Shown here in pieces: positions 43,767 to 52,714 of a stretch of 64,000 nt of DNA. Below the pieces are notes generated by a model that worked only from the letters and a program-made list of their open reading frames with translations, was not told the origin of the DNA and did not search any database. The DNA comes from JAJPKK01 sp963800215 (GTDB lineage Bacteria > Pseudomonadota > Alphaproteobacteria > Rhizobiales > Xanthobacteraceae): positions 248,001 to 312,000 of the forward strand of contig CAWCZY010000008.1 of the NCBI GenBank assembly GCA_963800215.1, in the 5' to 3' direction. Position numbers and translations under genes: made by a program. The number at the start of each line of letters is the position of its first letter. Position 1 is the first letter of the stretch.

Positions 43767-44767
43767 TGAAACGCATGGTGTGGCCCATGGTCGTGCCCGC
43801 TATCGCCCTCGCGCTCGCCGTCGCCCTCGCCTATCCGCTCGTGCTCACCACGCCGTTCCAGCAGCGGCTCGGCGCGCTGGTGTTGCTCTATGCCATCGGT
43901 GCATCGGCGTGGAACATCGTGGGCGGCTATGCCGGCCAAATCTCGGTCGGGCATGCCGTGTTCTTCGGCTGCGGCGCCTATGGCGCCCTCGCCTCTTATC
44001 AGCATCTCGGACTGCCACCGATCGCCGGCCTGCCGATCGGGGTCGCCGTGAGCGTGCTGATCGCCGCCATCATAGGGGTCCCGACGCTGCGCCTGTCCGG
44101 TCATTACTTCAGCATGGCGACCATCGCGGTCGCCGAACTGGTGCGGCTCGTGGTGTCGGACACCGAGTGGCTCGGCGGCGCCCAGGGGCTGAGCGGCCCG
44201 CCGGTGCCCCGCACCGTGCTCGACCTCTCCTTCATCTCGGCGGTGCCGTACTACTACCTGTTCCTCGCCGTGCTCGCCGCGGTGCTCGCGGTGACCTGGC
44301 AGATGGAGCGCAGCCGCATCGGTTTTTATCTGCGCGCCATCCGCGACAGCGAGCGCGCGGCGCGCTCGCTCGGGGTCGCGGCGCCGCGCTACAAGCTCTG
44401 CGCCTTCATGCTCAGCGCGGCCCTCACTGCTGTCGCTGGCGCGCTCTATGCGGTGATGTTCGGGTTCATCGATCCGGAATCCGGGCTCGGCATCCTCATC
44501 TCCGTCAAGATGCTGATCATGGCCGCGCTGGGTGGCGCCGGGCTGCTGTTCGGTCCGCTGGTCGGCGCCGCGATCCTGGTGCCGCTGGAGGAAATCTCCA
44601 ACAATCTGCTGGGCGGCAACGGGGCCGGCCTCACCTTCGTCGTTTATGGCGCGATCATCGTGGTGATCGCCCGCTTTCAGCCGGGCGGCATCCTCGGACC
44701 CATTACGGTCCTGCTGCGCCGGCACCAGGCTCCGCAGCGCGCCGCAAGCCCGCCCGTCGGGGCGTGA
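43766..44767 (+). CDS. livM: Branched-chain ABC permease LivM-like, 333 aa
   Basis: ATG 43766 shares a base with the livH stop. Nine or so helices are visible, with ASAWNIVGGYAGQISVGHAV (LivM signature) near residue 50, MATIAVAELVRLVVSDTEWL in the middle, and ALGGAGLLFGPLVGAAILVP near the end. It pairs with LivH as the second channel subunit. The tail beyond 300 residues is basic and cytosolic. The livG start follows ten bases later. Confidence 0.9.
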   Translation: MKRMVWPMVVPAIALALAVALAYPLVLTTPFQQRLGALVLLYAIGASAWNIVGGYAGQISVGHAVFFGCGAYGALASYQHLGLPPIAGLPIGVAVSVLIAAIIGVPTLRLSGHYFSMATIAVAELVRLVVSDTEWLGGAQGLSGPPVPRTVLDLSFISAVPYYYLFLAVLAAVLAVTWQMERSRIGFYLRAIRDSERAARSLGVAAPRYKLCAFMLSAALTAVAGALYAVMFGFIDPESGLGILISVKMLIMAALGGAGLLFGPLVGAAILVPLEEISNNLLGGNGAGLTFVVYGAIIVVIARFQPGGILGPITVLLRRHQAPQRAASPPVGA

Positions 44768-44777
44768 AGGGGCGGCC

Positions 44778-45545
44778 GTGCTGATCGAAGCCCGCGACAT
44801 CACCAAGGCTTTCGGCAGCTTCAGGGCGGTGGACGGCGTGAACGTGGCTGTCGAGGCCGGCACCATCCTCGGGCTGATCGGCCCCAACGGCGCCGGCAAG
44901 TCGACCCTGTTCAATTGCCTCACCGGCGACATTTCGCCGACATCGGGCGCGGTACTCATCGAAGGCCAAGACGTGACGCGGCTGCCCCCCGAGGAGCGGG
45001 CGCGGCGCGGTCTCGCCCGCACCTTCCAGGTGCCGCAGACCTTCGCGCACATGACGGTGCTCGAGAACGTCATGATCGGTGCATTCCTGCACACCGGAAG
45101 GACGAAGGAAGCGGCCGCGAATGCCCGCGCGGTGATCGAGGATGTCGGCCTCGGTGCCGTCGCCGACGCGCCCGCCCGCAGCCTCGGCACGCCCGGACGC
45201 AAGCGGCTCGAAATCGCCCGCGCACTCGCGACCCGGCCCAAGGTGCTGCTCCTCGACGAGGCGATGGCGGGCCTGACACCCGCGGAGGTCCAGCGCGCCA
45301 TTACGCTGATCCGCGCCATTCATGCCGGCGGCGTCACGCTGGTCATCGTCGAGCACATCATGGAGGTGATCCTGTCCCTCGCCGACCGGGTGGTGGTGCT
45401 GCACCAGGGCCGCGAGATCGCCCAGGGGACGCCGGCCGAAGTCACCGGGCATCCGGCCGTCATCGAGGCCTATCTCGGCAAGCGCGCCGCCGCCGCCGTC
45501 GCGGCCGCCGGCCGGAGCACGGCGGCGCGCGAGGCCTCGCCATGA
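44778..45545 (+). CDS. livG: ABC ATPase LivG-like, 255 aa
   Basis: GTG 44778. Walker A is GLIGPNGAGKSTLFNCLTGD and Walker B is KVLLLDEAMAGLTPAEVQ, with the switch histidine in LVIVEHIMEV. The signature position reads LGTPGRKRLEIARALA instead of LSGGQ, a variant seen in other LivG-type ATPases, so activity is not ruled out. A 25-residue Ala/Arg-rich C-terminal tail is extra. It powers the Liv-type transporter at the inner face of the membrane. The stop overlaps livF as ATGA. Confidence 0.9.
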   Translation: MLIEARDITKAFGSFRAVDGVNVAVEAGTILGLIGPNGAGKSTLFNCLTGDISPTSGAVLIEGQDVTRLPPEERARRGLARTFQVPQTFAHMTVLENVMIGAFLHTGRTKEAAANARAVIEDVGLGAVADAPARSLGTPGRKRLEIARALATRPKVLLLDEAMAGLTPAEVQRAITLIRAIHAGGVTLVIVEHIMEVILSLADRVVVLHQGREIAQGTPAEVTGHPAVIEAYLGKRAAAAVAAAGRSTAAREASP

Positions 45546-46267
45546 CCGCGCTGCTCGCGGTCGACCATCTCGAGGTGCGCTATGGCGACCTGATCGGGGT
45601 CGCCGACGTGTCGTTCACCGTGCCGGCCGGCGCCGTGGTCGCGCTGCTCGGCTCCAACGGCGCGGGAAAGACGACGACGCTCAACGCCATCGCCGGCCTG
45701 ATCCCCGCCACCGGCGGGTCGATCGCGTTCGGCGCCGAGCGGATCGACGGCAGGCCGGCCTATGCGATCGTGCGCAAGGGGCTCGCGCTGTCGCCGGAAG
45801 GCTGGCGGCTGTTCGTGCAGCAGAGCGTGGAGAACAACCTGCTGCTGGGCGCGACCCCGCTGGCCGACCGGTCGCGCATCCCGGCGCTGCTGGAACGCGT
45901 CTATACGCTGTTTCCGAAGCTCGCGGAGCGGCGCCGCCAGCGCGCCGGCACCATGTCCGGCGGCGAGCGCCAGATGCTTGCGGTCGGCCGCGCGCTGATG
46001 AGCGAGCCGAAGCTCCTGATGCTGGACGAGCCGAGCCTCGGCCTCGCTCCGGCCGTCATCGAGACGATGTACGATGCGCTGGCGCGCCTGCACCGCGAAG
46101 GCCTGACCATCCTTCTCGCCGAGCAGGCGATCGAGATGGCGCTCGAAGTGGCGGACCATGCCTATGTGCTCCAGGTCGGCAGCAGCGTGCTGTCGGGTCC
46201 GGCCCGGCAGATCGCCGGGGATCCGGAGGTGCAGCGCATCTATCTCGGCGTCGGCGCTACGACATGA
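45542..46267 (+). CDS. livF: ABC ATPase LivF-like, 241 aa
   Basis: ATG 45542 overlaps the livG stop. Walker A is ALLGSNGAGKTTTLNAIAGL, the signature is the canonical TMSGGERQMLAVGRALM, Walker B is KLLMLDEPSLGLAPAVIETM, and the switch region is ILLAEQAIEMALEVADHAYV. A normal-length second ATPase subunit that pairs with LivG. It is the last gene of the five-gene operon. A small membrane-protein gene follows about 120 bases later and is probably separate. Confidence 0.9.
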   Translation: MTALLAVDHLEVRYGDLIGVADVSFTVPAGAVVALLGSNGAGKTTTLNAIAGLIPATGGSIAFGAERIDGRPAYAIVRKGLALSPEGWRLFVQQSVENNLLLGATPLADRSRIPALLERVYTLFPKLAERRRQRAGTMSGGERQMLAVGRALMSEPKLLMLDEPSLGLAPAVIETMYDALARLHREGLTILLAEQAIEMALEVADHAYVLQVGSSVLSGPARQIAGDPEVQRIYLGVGATT

Positions 46268-46386
46268 TGCTGTGTGGCGCGCTCACGCCGAGCGAGACGG
46301 ATTGACAATCGCGGGCGAGTTCGGATTGTGTGCGCGCGCACGTCCTACCGCACAGCCTTCATTCCAATCCTCGAAGGGAATCGCTC

Positions 46387-46587
46387 ATGAAAGCAGCCGC
46401 TATCGTTCTCGGACTGATTCTTGCCGTCGTCGCGGTCGTCTACCTGGTGCAGCCGGCGGGTTCGCTGCCGAGCTTCTTCCCGGGCTTCGAAGCGGGATCG
46501 ACGCAGATTCATGTCAAGCACGGGATCGCCTCCGCGGTGGCCGCGCTCGTTCTGTTCGGCGTCGGCTGGTGGGCCGGCCGCCGTTAG
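46387..46587 (+). CDS. Small two-helix membrane protein, 66 aa
   Basis: ATG 46387 with AGGGAA upstream. Helix one is AAAIVLGLILAVVAVVYLVQ, followed by a short loop (PAGSLPSFFPGFEAGSTQIH) and helix two (SAVAALVLFGVGWWAG). The ends are basic (RR), suggesting both face the cytoplasm. It is of a type common and uncharacterised in Bradyrhizobium relatives. A hairpin follows its stop. Confidence 0.7.
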   Translation: MKAAAIVLGLILAVVAVVYLVQPAGSLPSFFPGFEAGSTQIHVKHGIASAVAALVLFGVGWWAGRR

Positions 46588-46597
46588 AGTTTAAATT

Positions 46598-46627
46598 CGC
46601 TATCCCTTCGAATTGAATCGGATAGCG
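46598..46627. terminator. Convergent hairpin terminator candidate
   Basis: CGCTATCC (46598-46605) pairs with GGATAGCG (46620-46627) across a 14-base loop, between convergent genes ending at 46587 and 46630. No strong T-tract is present on either side, so termination is likely but not certain. Confidence 0.5.
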
Positions 46628-46629
46628 GT

Positions 46630-47187
46630 CTAAAGCCCGAGTACCGCTTGAACCCGGTGCACCACCAAATCGCCATTGAGGAATTCAAGCACGGCCTGTT
46701 CCTGCGAGACCGGATCATCGCCGGCGACGACTGTAGCGACGGTCACATCGCAACGGCTATTGAAGGCGAGCGACAGCACCGATTTCGCCGATGGGCCGCC
46801 GACCTTATAGCCGCGGCTGCGGCCTTTCATCGAGTGCACCGTTATGGGCCGGCCGGGGCCGAGCGCCGATCTTTCGCTGCCGACGATGTCGACGTCGCCG
46901 ACGCGATCGAGTTCCTCGTCGTCGGCCACTCCGGTTTGACAATTGCAGAAGCCGATTTTCGGTCGCAGATAGAGATTGACGTCAATCCCGCAATCGGCCG
47001 CCTTGCATTGAAAAGCCCATCCTCCTCCCCACTGGTCGATGGGGAACGGCCACGAGATTTCGGTCCAGACCGGCCGGTCGCGCGAAGACGTGCGGTGCGT
47101 ATCCGGTTTTGCGGCGAGGAAAGCCGCGTAACCGCCAATTCCGGCGACGAGCGCAACTGCGGCGACGGTTACGGTCCGCTTCCTCAT
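46630..47187 (-). CDS. Exported hypothetical protein, 185 aa
   Basis: ATG 47187 follows GGAAGAG. A signal anchor (RTVTVAAVALVAGIGGYAAF) is followed by a mature part with four clustered cysteines: FQCKAADCGIDVNLYLRPKI, then GFCNCQTG. A fifth lies at NSRCDVTV, consistent with disulfides or a metal site in the periplasm. The remainder is a beta-rich sequence (RSRGYKVGGPSAKSVLSLAF). Family not named. Nothing in the neighbourhood hints at its job. Confidence 0.7.
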   Translation of the reverse strand: MRKRTVTVAAVALVAGIGGYAAFLAAKPDTHRTSSRDRPVWTEISWPFPIDQWGGGWAFQCKAADCGIDVNLYLRPKIGFCNCQTGVADDEELDRVGDVDIVGSERSALGPGRPITVHSMKGRSRGYKVGGPSAKSVLSLAFNSRCDVTVATVVAGDDPVSQEQAVLEFLNGDLVVHRVQAVLGL

Positions 47188-47254
47188 GATGGCTCTTCCG
47201 GCTGCTGCTGGCCTTGTCGAACGCGCCTAAAGCATGTCCCACTCACAAGGAATC

Positions 47255-47361
47255 GTCATGGCCGGGCTTGTCCCGGCCATCTCGATTGTTGAGGCACGAG
47301 CGCAAAGCATACCAAGCCGTACCCTGTTGATCGAGATCGCCGGGTCAAGCCCGGCGATGAC
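47255..47361. repeat. GTCAT...ATGAC palindromic repeat, copy 3
   Basis: 107 bases bounded by GTCAT and ATGAC, with GGCCGGGCTTGTCCCGGCC and GCCGGGTCAAGCCCGGC hairpins and a TCTCGAT/ATCGAGA pairing inside. It has the same layout as copies 1 and 2 and lies between a divergent start and a cytochrome stop. Confidence 0.7.
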
Positions 47362-47380
47362 GCCTGTGGGTTGCTCGCGC

Positions 47381-47956
47381 TCAGAACCAATTGGGTTTCG
47401 TAGGATCTGGCGGATACACCGGCACTGCCGGGACGAAGCCATTCCGGTTCGGCATTTCGACCTTCGGCAGACTCTTGGCGTCCATCACGTCGGTCTCCTG
47501 GACGATGCCGTTCCGATAGAGCAGAAATGCGACCAGCGAGTAGACTTCGTCATGGGTGAGCGATCCCGGCTTAGGGACGGGCATCGCCCGGTTGATATAG
47601 TCCCACGCGATCGTCGCATAGGGGTAGTAGGCTACACTGTCCTTTTCCTCAGCCTTGAAAGGGCCGCGAAAAGGCTTGCCGGGACTGCCCAGCACCAGAC
47701 GCCGGAGCACCCCCTTTTCCCCATTGTGCCCGTGGCAGACCTCGCACCGGTTCGCAAAGATCACCGCGCCTTCCTTGGCCGTTCCGCTCCCGGCGGGAAG
47801 TCCCTGTCCCTGCGGGCCGATCATGAAGTCGAAGCTCTTGATTTCTTCCTGGCTCAGGGGCTTGCCCACGTTATAGGTGGGCGACTGCGCCGGCGCCGCC
47901 ACAGCGGCCGCCAGGATCACTGCCGGCACGAGCAAGCTAAGAAGTGAACATCGCAT
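47381..47956 (-). CDS. Cytochrome c, SoxD/SorB-like partner, 191 aa
   Basis: ATG 47956, starting inside the end of the soxC-like gene (20-base overlap), so the two are coupled. A signal peptide (MRCSLLSLLVPAVILAAAVA) precedes one heme site, ANRCEVCHGHNGEKG, near residue 75. The likely axial methionine is in YINRAMPVPKPGSLTHDEVY. Close placement marks it as the electron acceptor of the sulfite dehydrogenase, in the periplasm. It contains a single heme, unlike diheme SoxD. A longer start at 47971 is possible. Confidence 0.82.
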   Translation of the reverse strand: MRCSLLSLLVPAVILAAAVAAPAQSPTYNVGKPLSQEEIKSFDFMIGPQGQGLPAGSGTAKEGAVIFANRCEVCHGHNGEKGVLRRLVLGSPGKPFRGPFKAEEKDSVAYYPYATIAWDYINRAMPVPKPGSLTHDEVYSLVAFLLYRNGIVQETDVMDAKSLPKVEMPNRNGFVPAVPVYPPDPTKPNWF

Positions 47957-49225
47957 CGTGTACGCTCCCATCGCGAGCCACGCTCCAGGGCTGCATGGCA
48001 TTGAAATGAATGGCGCGGTTTGGTTTTTGCGCTTCCTCGCCACTGATGCCCCAGTGATCATACAGCTCCGCTCGCGACGGCTGAACTTCACCCCGTTCAT
48101 CCGTGCAACGAGACAACAGCGTCGCCTCCTGTCCGTCCCAAGCCCAGTCGAAAGTGAACCGGGTATGTGCCTTCGTATGCACCGGCGTCTGGAGCGTCGC
48201 TTCCTTCCAGCTCGCCCCGCCGTCGGTGGATACATCGACCTTGCTGACCTTGCCCCCACCGGACCAAGCCAAGCCGGTAATCTGGACATATCCCCGGCCC
48301 GGTATCGTCAGCCCTGCCGAAGGCCGCGTAATCACGGATTTCGGCCCCCACTCGAAATGGTACCAGCGCGATTTGTTGCCGATGTCGGCTCTCACGACGG
48401 AGTGATTCATGCTTTCGTTCCAGGTATGGTAGGGCTCGTCCACCACCTTGATATGGCTCAGGTACTTCACGTTGAAGGGCCCTTCCCAGCCGGGGACTAT
48501 CATCCGGATCGGGTAACCTTGCTCGACGACGCACCGGCTCGCCATTCTGGCCGTAGGCCACGAGACAGTCGTCCATGGCCTTTGCCAGCGGAACGGTGTG
48601 GCTGAACTTGCCAGGGTCCGCCCCTTCATAAACCAGCCAGCTCGCCCCTTTTTGCACGCCGGCCATGTTCAACAACACGGAAAGCGGCACTCCGGTCCAT
48701 TCGCTGTTGCTGGCCATCCCGTGAATGAACTGGACCGGCGGCCCCATGTTCTGATTGCCCTGACTGTGGATCATGGGAGAGCTGTTGGCATGGCACTCCA
48801 CGAAATGAACCCGCGATACGGAAGGCAGGCGCTTCAGATCGTCCATGCTGAAACTCAACGGACGGTCCACCATGCCGTGGATCGTAAGGCGATGCTCCTC
48901 TGCATCGATGTCGGGGAAATGGGAGGCGTGGTATTGCACGAAGTGAAGCGAGGCCGGGGTGATGATTCCCACCATAATCCTGAATCGGCGTATAGTAGGT
49001 GATGTGATCGACGCTCATTCTCGCCCCGCGACGCAACAGTTCGCGGTGATCTTGGGCATCTTTGACAAGTGCTTCAGGCTTGGCTGCTTCAGGCTTGGCT
49101 GCTTCAGGCGGGGCCGACTGGCCTCTCGCGGCCCATTCTGCGCCTGCACCTGCGCCTGCGGCCACACCAGCCAGCGCTGCAGCGCTCTTCAGGAACCGCC
49201 TCCGGCCAGATCCATTGGAATCCAT
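47937..49225 (-). pseudogene. soxC: SoxC-like sulfite dehydrogenase molybdenum subunit, two frame breaks
   Basis: ATG 49225 follows GGGAGG. A twin-arginine leader (SGRRRFLKSAAALAGVAAGA) and a tandem AAKPE linker lead to the sulfite-oxidase fold: ITPASLHFVQYHASHFPDID, SVSRVHFVECHANS (the Cys that would bind molybdenum), NMGPPVQFIHGMASNSEWTG, then RMIVPGWEGPFNVKYL and the dimerisation domain (GYVQITGLAWSGGGKVSKVD). Two frame changes, near 48975 and 48530, separate these parts. Corrected, the protein is about 429 residues and complete. It oxidises sulfite or a bound sulfur intermediate in the periplasm, donating electrons to the cytochrome that overlaps its end. Confidence 0.82.
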
Positions 49226-49439
49226 GATTGCCTCCCTTGTTCCCGAATTTTCGAGTTGAGCTTTGGCTTGGCCCACATGTCCTTGACTCTATAATGTTCA
49301 GCAAAAGCGTCAGTGTGTCAATTGGACCGTCCTTCTCGCAGGACGTCGCTCCCGCCTGCCGCAGGACGTTCCGTCAAACACCTGAAACAGATCGACCAGG
49401 ACCACCGCGGAAACGACGGCACAGTCACGCTGCTGCCGA

Positions 49440-50060
49440 TCACGGGCCGGATATGTAACGCGCTATCCCCTCCCGCTCGGTGGACGAAATCGCCTGCATG
49501 ATGTTCATCATGTCTGCACTGTTTTTCCGCTCACCTTCGGCGTAGCGGCGCATCGTCTCGACCAGATATTCGTAGCTTTGGCCGGCCAGCCGCGGCGCCT
49601 GCGGGCCGCCGACGAAGTTCTGCTGATGACAAACCTGGCAAACGGCCACCAAGGCGGGCGGCGACGCGGCGGCGGCCCGGGAGACTCGCGCCGGCCAGTT
49701 CTTTTTCGCGAAATAAGCCGCCGCGGCCGCCTGTTCCGACTGCGTGAGGGCCGTCGCCATCCACGACATGACCTCGCTGGCGCGATCTCCGCTCTGGAAG
49801 TCACGCATCTGCTTCAGGAGAAAAGCTTCCTGCTGGCCCCAGATGACCGGAGCGGCGGCACTTCTGGGGACGCCGTCCGCGCCGTGACACGTATTGCAAA
49901 CCAGCAACTTGGCGCCGAGGATGGCCTTGGCCTCAGGGGCATTTCCCGGCGAGGCGACCGCGGGCACCTCATGTACTACTTCAGCGGCTTTTGCCGATAC
50001 CGCCAGCGCGGCCAGAACGACCAGAACACCGAAAACAGTCGCAAGGCGATTGTTGATCAT
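49440..50060 (-). CDS. Diheme cytochrome c4-like, 206 aa
   Basis: ATG 50060 follows GGGAG at seven bases. A signal peptide (MINNRLATVFGVLVVLAALA) precedes two c-type heme domains: LLVCNTCHGADGVPR near residue 58 and VAVCQVCHQQNFVGGPQAPR near 140. The methionine ligands are likely in EVMSWMATALTQ and SADMMNIMQAIS. Such proteins shuttle electrons in the periplasm. It lies between the soxC-like unit and the iorA-like gene on the same strand. In isoquinoline-oxidoreductase-type loci a cytochrome c follows the large subunit, so it may originally belong to that unit. Confidence 0.85.
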   Translation of the reverse strand: MINNRLATVFGVLVVLAALAVSAKAAEVVHEVPAVASPGNAPEAKAILGAKLLVCNTCHGADGVPRSAAAPVIWGQQEAFLLKQMRDFQSGDRASEVMSWMATALTQSEQAAAAAYFAKKNWPARVSRAAAASPPALVAVCQVCHQQNFVGGPQAPRLAGQSYEYLVETMRRYAEGERKNSADMMNIMQAISSTEREGIARYISGP

Positions 50061-50320
50061 GTTTACGCTCCCATTGTTCGAGTGCCCGCGGTCCCGTGCG
50101 GCGACGATGCGCTGGAGCCGCCTGAAACATGCCGTAGTCAGGCCTGTGGCGCAAGATGACGCGGGATTCGGACGGTTGTGCACCGCGGCGGAAATTCCAG
50201 ACGGTTCTTGCGCGTCATACGCTTCGCGTGACGACGTTTCAGAAATTCCGTTCCAGAAGGCGGCTCTCGTGGGCGAGAATTGACGTACTGATACGAGATC
50301 GCACCGTGAGATCGCGTTCA
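50061..50320. other. Gap where an iorB-like gene is expected
   Basis: After the iorA-like stop only a short open frame is found, ending before the cytochrome. The bases near 50290-50324 look like the start of a molybdopterin subunit (separate entry); the rest shows no recognisable protein and no second 2Fe-2S or Mo-binding sequence. Confidence 0.4.
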
Positions 50321-50324
50321 TCAT
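50290..50324 (-). pseudogene. Possible iorB start remnant
   Basis: An ATG overlaps the iorA-like stop as ATGA (50321-50324) and reads MMNAISRCDL. This is like the twin-arginine leader (SRRDF/L) of IorB-type molybdenum subunits, with one arginine changed. After that the frame loses all similarity. I infer a deletion of nearly the whole gene. Confidence 0.3.
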
Positions 50325-50788
50325 ATCCTCCCGCCCGCTTGCGCCGCCTTGAGGACCGCGCGGACGATCCGGTTATGGGTCCCGCAGCGGCACAAATTGC
50401 CGGCAAGCGCCAGCCGGACCTCGGCCTCACTCGGCTGCTGGATGCGGTCGAGCAGCGCTTTGGCCAACATGATCACGCCGGGGATGCAGTAGCCGCACTG
50501 CGCCGCCTGCTCCGCGATGAAAGCGGCCTGCAGCGGGTGCGGCCGCTCGACGGTACCGAGGCCTTCGAGCGTGGTGATCTCCGATTGCCCGATCGTGCCG
50601 ATCGGCGTGACGCAGGAGTGCACCGGGGCGCCGTCGACGAGCACCGTGCAGGCGCCGCATTGGCTGAGCCCGCAGCCGAACTTGGCGGCGTTGAGGCCGA
50701 GATCGTTGCGCAGCACGTAGAGCAGCGGCGTGTCCGGCTCGGCCGCCACGCTGTGCACCGCGCCGTTCACCTTGAGGCTGACAGCCAT
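50321..50788 (-). CDS. iorA: 2Fe-2S subunit, isoquinoline 1-oxidoreductase alpha-like, 155 aa
   Basis: ATG 50788. Ferredoxin domain cysteines are KFGCGLSQCGACTVLVDG and HSCVTP; second-domain cysteines are QCGYCIPGVIMLAKALL and LCRCGTHNRIVRAV. This is the two-cluster small subunit of aldehyde/isoquinoline-type molybdenum hydroxylases (the CGTHNRI variant is typical of IorA). It should relay electrons to a cytochrome. The large partner that should follow is missing here; a cytochrome c follows after 260 bases. The subunit is intact but has no visible partner. Confidence 0.87.
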   Translation of the reverse strand: MAVSLKVNGAVHSVAAEPDTPLLYVLRNDLGLNAAKFGCGLSQCGACTVLVDGAPVHSCVTPIGTIGQSEITTLEGLGTVERPHPLQAAFIAEQAAQCGYCIPGVIMLAKALLDRIQQPSEAEVRLALAGNLCRCGTHNRIVRAVLKAAQAGGRI

Positions 50789-51015
50789 GACGCAAAACTC
50801 CACTCAAGGCACCATGAACCACAGGCTCTTTCCCGGCAACGGCCTCGGCGGCCGTCGTCGCTCAGGGCCGGCCAAACCCGTGAGGGCTATTTCCGCACCA
50901 GCGGCCCCAAAAAATCTACTTTGCATGGGGTTGTAAAATGGATCCCTACCTCCGGTGCGCTTTTGGACACGGGCCGGACCGGTTTGCCTGAAACCCGACC
51001 GCGGCCTACCGCACA

Positions 51016-52587
51016 TCACCGCACCGGCCGGGTCGGATCCGCGCCGCCGCCCGACGCCGCCGCGATCTCCTGCTTGGTCATCTTGTTGGCGCCGTCGATG
51101 ATCTTGAGGAAGGCGCGGGTGGCGTCCTCGAGCCCCCAGGCCGGAACCAGCTCGGCGGTGTCGAGCGTGGTGTGATAGATGACGTGATCGATGATGTGGA
51201 AGCTCGGCGCCTTCATGTGGATTTGCGACAGCTCGCCGCCGGGAGATACTTCCGACTTGTGATAGGTGGCGACGCCGAACTCCCGCAACGAATCCCGCAC
51301 CAGCATCCGCAGCGCGTCGCTGCCGCCGACGTACCAGCGCCGCGCGCTCACTTCGTTCGCGGTCATAAGGCCGGCATCGAGATTGTAGAGCAGCGTCTGC
51401 GACGGATGCTCCGAATTGACGATCAGCGCCACCTTGCTCCAATCGTAATTGTCGCGCACCCAGCGGATGCCTGCCGAGCCGTGGTGATGATCCGCCGTCG
51501 TCAGGAACACCAGCGTGCGCGGCCGCTGCGCCGGCGCGAGGGCGCCGTAGTGTCGTGCGATGTCGAGCATCATGGCGATGCCGGAGGCGTTGTCCATCGC
51601 GCCCTCGAAGAAGGCGTCGGTGTGGGCCATGATCAGAATCTGTTCCTCGCTCGCACCCGGCAGCACGCCCCAGACATTGCCGGTCGTGACGCCCTCGCGC
51701 TCCTCGGTATCGAGCCGGAGGTGAACCTCGACTTCGACATCGGCGTCGAGCCGGTCGCGAATCAGATTGGCGTCGTCGGGGGTGATGGTGATGGTGGGCG
51801 CGCGGGCCCCGACCGCGCCTTCGGGCTCCGACTGGGAATCGCCGGGAAAACCCATCTCGACCAGGATCATGGCGGCGCCGGCTTCGTCGGCGCGCTTGAC
51901 CGCGCCGCTCCAATCGGCGGAGTGATCGCGCCCGCCGGGTGTCGCGATCGAGTAGATCATCACCGCCTTGCCGGCGACGTCGCGGCCGCGGAAATCGGCG
52001 GCGGTGCCGAGGCCGACCCAGACCACCGGTGCTGTCACGCCGCCCTTGGTCCCCGGCGATTCCGTGATCGGGAACGCGCTCTCGAGCGGGATGGTCTTGC
52101 CGCCGGCCGTGAACTCCGCCGACCACGCGGTCGGGTACCACAGCCGCTTGATGGCGATCTGCTGGCGCCGCACGTCCTGCATGCCGAGCGCCTTGAACCG
52201 GCTCATCACCCAATCCTGCGTCATGCGGTCGTAAGGCGTGCCGGGAATGCGGCCCCAATACTGGTTGCCGTCATCGCGGCTCTTGCGCGAGATGGCGGTG
52301 ATCTCGCCGATGGTCGTCTTGATCTTCATCGCGTCGACATCGGCGTAGGCCGCCTCCCCCGGCGGCAGCGGGAAACGGATGTAATCCTCGTCCGCGATGT
52401 AGAGGTCCTTGCCGTCCTTGGGCAGGCCCAGCGTGCGTCCGAAACGGCCGGTCGGCCGCGACAGCGTGGCCGGTACCCGCGCCGCGGTCTGCGCCGCCGC
52501 GGGCGCCGGTGCGGTCTGCGCGGAGCCTGGTCCGGCCGAGAGGGCGAGAAGCACCATCGCGAGGGCGCATGGGCTGTCGGGTTTCAT
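51016..52587 (-). CDS. Secreted M28 family peptidase with PA insert, 523 aa
   Basis: ATG 52587 follows AGGAGG. A signal peptide (MKPDSPCALAMVLLALSAGP, then GSAQ) precedes a protease-associated domain (residues about 150-270: PVVWVGLGTAADFRGRDVAG and GAAMILVEMGFPGDS). The M28 core follows, with ILIMAHTDAFFEGAMDNASG carrying His/Asp zinc ligands and RTLVFLTTADHHHGSAGIRW carrying the region of the usual catalytic acids, which reads ADHHHG rather than EE. HIIDHVIYHTTLD supplies a final His. It probably removes amino acids from peptide ends outside the cytoplasm. The altered catalytic region leaves activity uncertain. Confidence 0.85.
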   Translation of the reverse strand: MKPDSPCALAMVLLALSAGPGSAQTAPAPAAAQTAARVPATLSRPTGRFGRTLGLPKDGKDLYIADEDYIRFPLPPGEAAYADVDAMKIKTTIGEITAISRKSRDDGNQYWGRIPGTPYDRMTQDWVMSRFKALGMQDVRRQQIAIKRLWYPTAWSAEFTAGGKTIPLESAFPITESPGTKGGVTAPVVWVGLGTAADFRGRDVAGKAVMIYSIATPGGRDHSADWSGAVKRADEAGAAMILVEMGFPGDSQSEPEGAVGARAPTITITPDDANLIRDRLDADVEVEVHLRLDTEEREGVTTGNVWGVLPGASEEQILIMAHTDAFFEGAMDNASGIAMMLDIARHYGALAPAQRPRTLVFLTTADHHHGSAGIRWVRDNYDWSKVALIVNSEHPSQTLLYNLDAGLMTANEVSARRWYVGGSDALRMLVRDSLREFGVATYHKSEVSPGGELSQIHMKAPSFHIIDHVIYHTTLDTAELVPAWGLEDATRAFLKIIDGANKMTKQEIAAASGGGADPTRPVR

Positions 52588-52714
52588 CGAGTTCCTCCTT
52601 GGGCCAGCCCGCGCTTTCGCGCTCCCACAGCCGCGCCCGCGCGAGCGTCTTTGGGCAAGGCCGCCCAAGGACGCTCCGGGTGGAAATCCACGTCAGCCGG
52701 CGCGGCTGGGTGCG

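Noticed and set aside
49065..49110. 15-base repeats in the SoxC leader as an array
   Set aside because: They encode AAKPE repeats in the linker after the twin-arginine signal; there are no spacers.
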